Shown here one piece after another: positions 6,293 to 8,854 of a stretch of DNA of 8,854 nt. Source of the DNA: Bacillota bacterium (GTDB lineage: Bacteria > Bacillota > Clostridia > Christensenellales > CAG-138); contig JAEYLA010000309.1 of the NCBI GenBank assembly GCA_023461495.1, positions 1 to 8,854 of the forward strand, in the 5' to 3' direction. The position numbers were made by a program, and so were the translations under genes. The notes beneath the pieces were generated by a model. It was not told the DNA's origin. It saw nothing but the letters and a program-made list of their open reading frames with translations, and made no database searches. How positions within the stretch are numbered: the first letter of the stretch is position 1; each line of letters starts with the position of its first letter.

Positions 6293-7468
6293 TTACGGAT
6301 TGATGGTCGTGACGTAAACGGGAACGCCATCCTTGTAAACCATGATGTTTGCCGCCTTCTGAGGATTGCGGTTTTCATCATATACCAGGTGACCGCTGGG
6401 CAGGTCGATATCGGAAGCGGCGATCGCATCGCGGAGGGCTTCGGGGTCCGTGACGCTGCCCGCGCGCTGCAGCGCATCTACCAGAATCTTCACAACGTCA
6501 TAGGACATGGTGGACTGGGTGTTCGGCTCCTTGTTGTACTTTTCGCGGAAGGCCTTTGTATATGCCGCGGAAACGGGATCCGTGCTGTCGGCCGCGAACA
6601 GGGAGATGAAGTAGCAGCCTTCGATCGCTTCATTGCCGGCAAGTTCAGGGATATTCGGGTTGTCCCAGGACATTTCGCCCATGATCTTCGCGCTGATGTT
6701 CATTTCACGGATCTGCTTGATCTGCAGCGGAAGCTCGTTCGCCTGGTTGGGGAGGAAGATGACCTCTGCGCCGGAGCTCTGGATGTTAGAAAGCTGCGCC
6801 TTATAATCCTTCACGTCAGCGCCCGCATAGGCTTCAAACGCAACCACGGAGCCGCCAAGCTTCTCAAACTCGCTCTTGAAGTTGTTTGCAAGGCCCAGAG
6901 AATAATCATCGGCGTTGCTGTAAAGCACGGCCACCTTCTCTGCTTCGAGCATGTCCTTTGCCATCTTTGCGCACACAACCGCCTGGAAGCTGTCGATCCA
7001 GCAGGCGCGGAACACGTAGTCGCCGCCAACCGTCGTTACATCGGGGTTGCTGCTGGTGGTTCCGATTGCGGGAACCTTCGCGGCGGTCGCCACGGGGCCT
7101 GCCGCGATCAAGGGACCGCTCGAGTCGGGCCCGATGATGGCGATGACTTTATCCTGCCCAATCACCTTGTTGAAGGCGTTCGTCGTGATTTCGGGCTTTG
7201 CTTCGCCGTCTTCCTCAACGATTTCAATCTTGTATTTCTTGCCGCCTACTTCAAAGCCGCCTGCGCTGTTGATTTCATCAACGGCGAGGTTGACGCCATA
7301 ACGGGAGTATTCGCCCGCAACGGCTGCGGGGCCCGTAAACGGCTGGACAAGGGCAATTTTCACCGTACCGGCTTCCCCATCCTTCGGGGTGTTGGCGGAC
7401 GGCTGCTGGCAGCCCGCGAATGCCATCAGCATCGCTGCCACAAGAACCAGGGACAATACTTTTTTCAT
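6293..7468 (-). CDS. livK: Liv-type ABC transporter substrate-binding lipoprotein
   Basis: The 391-residue product is a Peripla_BP_6 family solute receptor of usual length. The N-terminus MKKVLSLVLVAAMLMAFAGC is a lipoprotein signal peptide; C20 is the predicted lipid-anchored residue (F at -3 is a mild departure from the preferred leucine). The mature domain starts VKIALVQPFTGPAAVAGE (36-53), a classic family opening. Next come AIIGPDSSGPLIAAGPVA (110-127) and VPAIGTTSSNP (132-142), where serine/threonine residues usually hold the ligand's amino-acid head group, and STMSYDVVKIL (319-329). It would capture substrate outside the membrane and deliver it to LivHM. The start has GAGGAGG 7 nt upstream. 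It is the first gene of the transporter operon, with its own leader and a palindrome at 7490-7507. The ligand is not predictable by eye; the GPDSSGP and GTTSSNP loops fit an alpha-amino acid. Confidence 0.95.
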   Translation of the reverse strand: MKKVLSLVLVAAMLMAFAGCQQPSANTPKDGEAGTVKIALVQPFTGPAAVAGEYSRYGVNLAVDEINSAGGFEVGGKKYKIEIVEEDGEAKPEITTNAFNKVIGQDKVIAIIGPDSSGPLIAAGPVATAAKVPAIGTTSSNPDVTTVGGDYVFRACWIDSFQAVVCAKMAKDMLEAEKVAVLYSNADDYSLGLANNFKSEFEKLGGSVVAFEAYAGADVKDYKAQLSNIQSSGAEVIFLPNQANELPLQIKQIREMNISAKIMGEMSWDNPNIPELAGNEAIEGCYFISLFAADSTDPVSAAYTKAFREKYNKEPNTQSTMSYDVVKILVDALQRAGSVTDPEALRDAIAASDIDLPSGHLVYDENRNPQKAANIMVYKDGVPVYVTTINP

Positions 7469-7489
7469 CGTTTATCCTCCTCATATTCA

Positions 7490-7507
7490 TAACAGGGTTC
7501 CCTGTTA
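7490..7507 (-). promoter_or_regulatory. 18-bp palindrome just upstream of livK (candidate operator)
   Basis: The plus strand reads TAACAGGGTTCCCTGTTA, with 8-bp arms that are exact reverse complements around a 2-nt centre. It ends 21 nt upstream of the livK ATG, directly before the ribosome binding site. Its symmetry and length suit a dimeric transcription factor, either the neighbouring PucR-type protein or another regulator. In RNA it could instead fold into a small hairpin affecting translation of livK. Confidence 0.45.
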
Positions 7508-7620
7508 GGGTCTTTTTCATGGAATTTCATGTACTGGAACAAATTCTGTATAATATGCGTATTCTTACCCTCGAAGCAAAGAAACAGGCGCTCTTGTTTT
7601 ATGCCTGACAGGAAGGGTGT

Positions 7621-7710
7621 TTTAGAAAAATTCTTGAATAAATTATAGTATTTCGTCTTTGTCTTTTCATCGGACAAGAAACAAAATATTATAATATTAT
7701 TTAGACAAAA
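7621..7710 (-). promoter_or_regulatory. AT-rich promoter region for the livKHMGF operon (candidate)
   Basis: The stretch is far richer in A/T than the flanking genes. On the minus strand it holds a TATAAT at 7647-7642 and another inside the 14-bp palindrome AATATTATAATATT (7685-7698). The latter has TTGTAT 16 nt upstream, overlapping the foot of the pucR hairpin, as a fair -35 element. Two direct copies of ACAAAATA (7681-7688 and 7705-7712) flank the palindrome. Transcription starting here would give a leader of roughly 160 to 210 nt. A third weak -10-like element (TATTAT) lies nearer the gene, around 7550. The exact start cannot be fixed by eye. The rest of the 300-nt gap (7469-7768) holds the palindrome, the livK ribosome binding site and the pucR hairpin, but no gene. 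Confidence 0.4.
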
Positions 7711-7711
7711 T

Positions 7712-7743
7712 ACAATTCCAGCCAAGGATTTGGCTGGAATTGT
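7712..7743 (-). terminator. Intrinsic terminator of the PucR-type regulator gene
   Basis: ACAATTCCAGCCAA (7712-7725) and TTGGCTGGAATTGT (7730-7743) are perfect 14-bp complementary arms around a 4-nt loop. The hairpin starts 25 nt beyond the regulator's stop codon. On the minus strand it is followed by ATTTTGTCT, a modest U-run. It should separate the regulator transcript from the transporter operon. Confidence 0.75.
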
Positions 7744-7768
7744 GGATTTGATAACAACTGCTCCCACG

Positions 7769-8854
7769 TTATTTCATAAAACTCCGCTGTATCGCGTATA
7801 CCCGGAATACAATTGCAAGCTCTTCCTCAATGCGCGCGCCCTCCTCAACACCCAAAATTTCCTTCACTTTCCTGATTCTATATCTAACCGTATTTTTATG
7901 CAGGTGTAGCGCGTTCGCCGTTTCGATCACATCAAACGCTTTTTCCACATACACCTCCATGGTTCGAAACAGGTCGGACCCGTATTCCCTGTCGAACGCC
8001 ATAATAGGTTCGAGGATGCTTGTACAGTATTGCTTCATCCAATAATCCGTGCTATAGGGCATCAGCATCCTGTATATGCCGATCTCTGAAAAACAAGTGC
8101 AACTCTGTATGTATTTTGCGGCGTATTCCGCCGCGAAAATGCATTCCCAGAACGCGTGCCGCATGTTTTCCGCCTTTTCGTGCACATTGCTGATACCCGT
8201 CACGATATCAGGCCGCAACAAGCGGATTTTTCTCTGCACGATGGCTTTCAGATCGTCCGTTTTTTTATGCTCCTTCAGGTCAAGTATCACCAGATGATTG
8301 TTTTTATACTTGAACAGATAATCCTCCTTGCCGATGAAGTTATTCAGAAGGCTATTCGTATGGTTGAGGTCCACCGTCATGGGATAGTGCGTGGAATGAT
8401 AGCAGACCGTGCAATACTTCTCCGGCATGAGCGGCACCAGTTCTGATACCAGCGATCCGGCATTTAACGGCGTGAGCGTTCCCATCAGCAGCAGGTGGAT
8501 TTTCTGCTCAATCAGGTCGGTTCTGTCCGCCTCGGCAATTTTATTGTTGATGGCGATCACGATGTTCTCAAAATACGCGTCGTCCCTGCCGAACAGAAAG
8601 ATTGGGAAGGCCTGCTGCTCCGCATAGGCGATCACTTCCTCGGGCAGTTGTTCATAGTAGATGGTTTTAATCGCAAGCGCACTGACCCCATCCCGGCAGA
8701 GTCCCTTGATCGCGGATAATATCCTTTCGGGGTGATCTTTTGCAAACAGGAGGCTCGAAATGACAAAGGCCTCCTTGCCGAAGGTCCACAGCCCTTCCAG
8801 TTGCGGATTTTCATTGGCGTATTCATAATCCAGGATTCCGATGTTGGAGACCTG
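7769..8854 (-). CDS. PucR/CdaR-family transcriptional regulator (5' end beyond the window)
   Basis: The frame is open from the window edge (8854), giving 361 visible residues and a normal C-terminus. A GTG at 8635 could be read as a start, but the 73 codons above it are clearly coding. They give NIGILDYEYANENPQLEGLW, then FVISSLLFAKDHPERI and DGVSALAIKTIYYEQLPEEV, which follow the PucR N-terminal sensor domain. So the true start lies outside the window. The middle (about 110-250 of the visible part) resembles the GGDEF-like CdaR linker, with VTGISNVHEKAENMRHAFWE. The C-terminus is the PucR helix-turn-helix: DVIETANALHLHKNTVRYRI (308-327) followed by RKVKEILGV. Members usually activate adjacent catabolic or transport genes on binding a metabolite. 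Here it lies just upstream of livK, in the same direction and separated by a terminator, so it is the obvious candidate regulator of the operon. Its ligand is unknown. Confidence 0.9.
   Translation of the reverse strand, partial: QVSNIGILDYEYANENPQLEGLWTFGKEAFVISSLLFAKDHPERILSAIKGLCRDGVSALAIKTIYYEQLPEEVIAYAEQQAFPIFLFGRDDAYFENIVIAINNKIAEADRTDLIEQKIHLLLMGTLTPLNAGSLVSELVPLMPEKYCTVCYHSTHYPMTVDLNHTNSLLNNFIGKEDYLFKYKNNHLVILDLKEHKKTDDLKAIVQRKIRLLRPDIVTGISNVHEKAENMRHAFWECIFAAEYAAKYIQSCTCFSEIGIYRMLMPYSTDYWMKQYCTSILEPIMAFDREYGSDLFRTMEVYVEKAFDVIETANALHLHKNTVRYRIRKVKEILGVEEGARIEEELAIVFRVYAIQRSFMK

Noticed and set aside
7465..7767. A 100-codon minus-strand reading frame between the regulator and livK
   Set aside because: It runs across the terminator hairpin, the AT-rich promoter region and the livK ribosome binding site, and shows no family resemblance; it is chance openness of an intergenic region.
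7769..8635. Reading the regulator as a complete 288-residue protein from the GTG at 8635
   Set aside because: The 73 codons upstream in the same frame, up to the window edge, encode a recognisable PucR N-terminal domain, so the gene is partial, not short.

Overview
The window holds one minus-strand block of a bacterial chromosome. It is about 50% GC and looks like a Firmicute, most likely an anaerobic Clostridia-type gut or sediment organism. Supporting signs are strong AGGAGG-type ribosome binding sites, a lipoprotein (not periplasmic) form of the solute-binding protein, a PucR/CdaR-type regulator and tight gene packing. This placement is an inference from gene style only. No rRNA, tRNA, mobile element or CRISPR array is visible.

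In the direction of transcription (high to low coordinates), the layout starts with the 3' part of a PucR-type regulator (8854 to 7769, cut by the window edge), followed by a perfect 14-bp terminator-like hairpin (7712-7743). An AT-rich 300-nt promoter and leader region follows; it carries an 18-bp near-perfect palindrome (7490-7507) just upstream of the first transporter gene. Next is a complete branched-chain/amino-acid ABC importer in the classical order livK-livH-livM-livG-livF (7468 to 2493). A 324-nt spacer rich in hairpins separates the lipoprotein gene from the membrane genes, and livH to livF are almost contiguous. After 94 nt come a class I PLP aminotransferase (2398 to 1220) and a DapA/NAL-family lyase (1194 to 295), then a 12-bp hairpin (251-278). 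Finally the 5' end of a DhaK-type dihydroxyacetone kinase gene runs off the low-coordinate edge (161 to 1), behind what may be its own promoter.

The genes read together as a catabolic island. An amino acid or close analogue would be imported by the Liv-type transporter and transaminated to a 2-oxo acid. That product would be cleaved by a Schiff-base aldolase, whose active site does not look like genuine dihydrodipicolinate synthase, into pyruvate plus a carbonyl fragment. If the DhaK-like enzyme belongs to the set, it might phosphorylate such a fragment. The PucR regulator would sense the substrate. The individual families are well known. The combination, and especially the substrate, is the open question.
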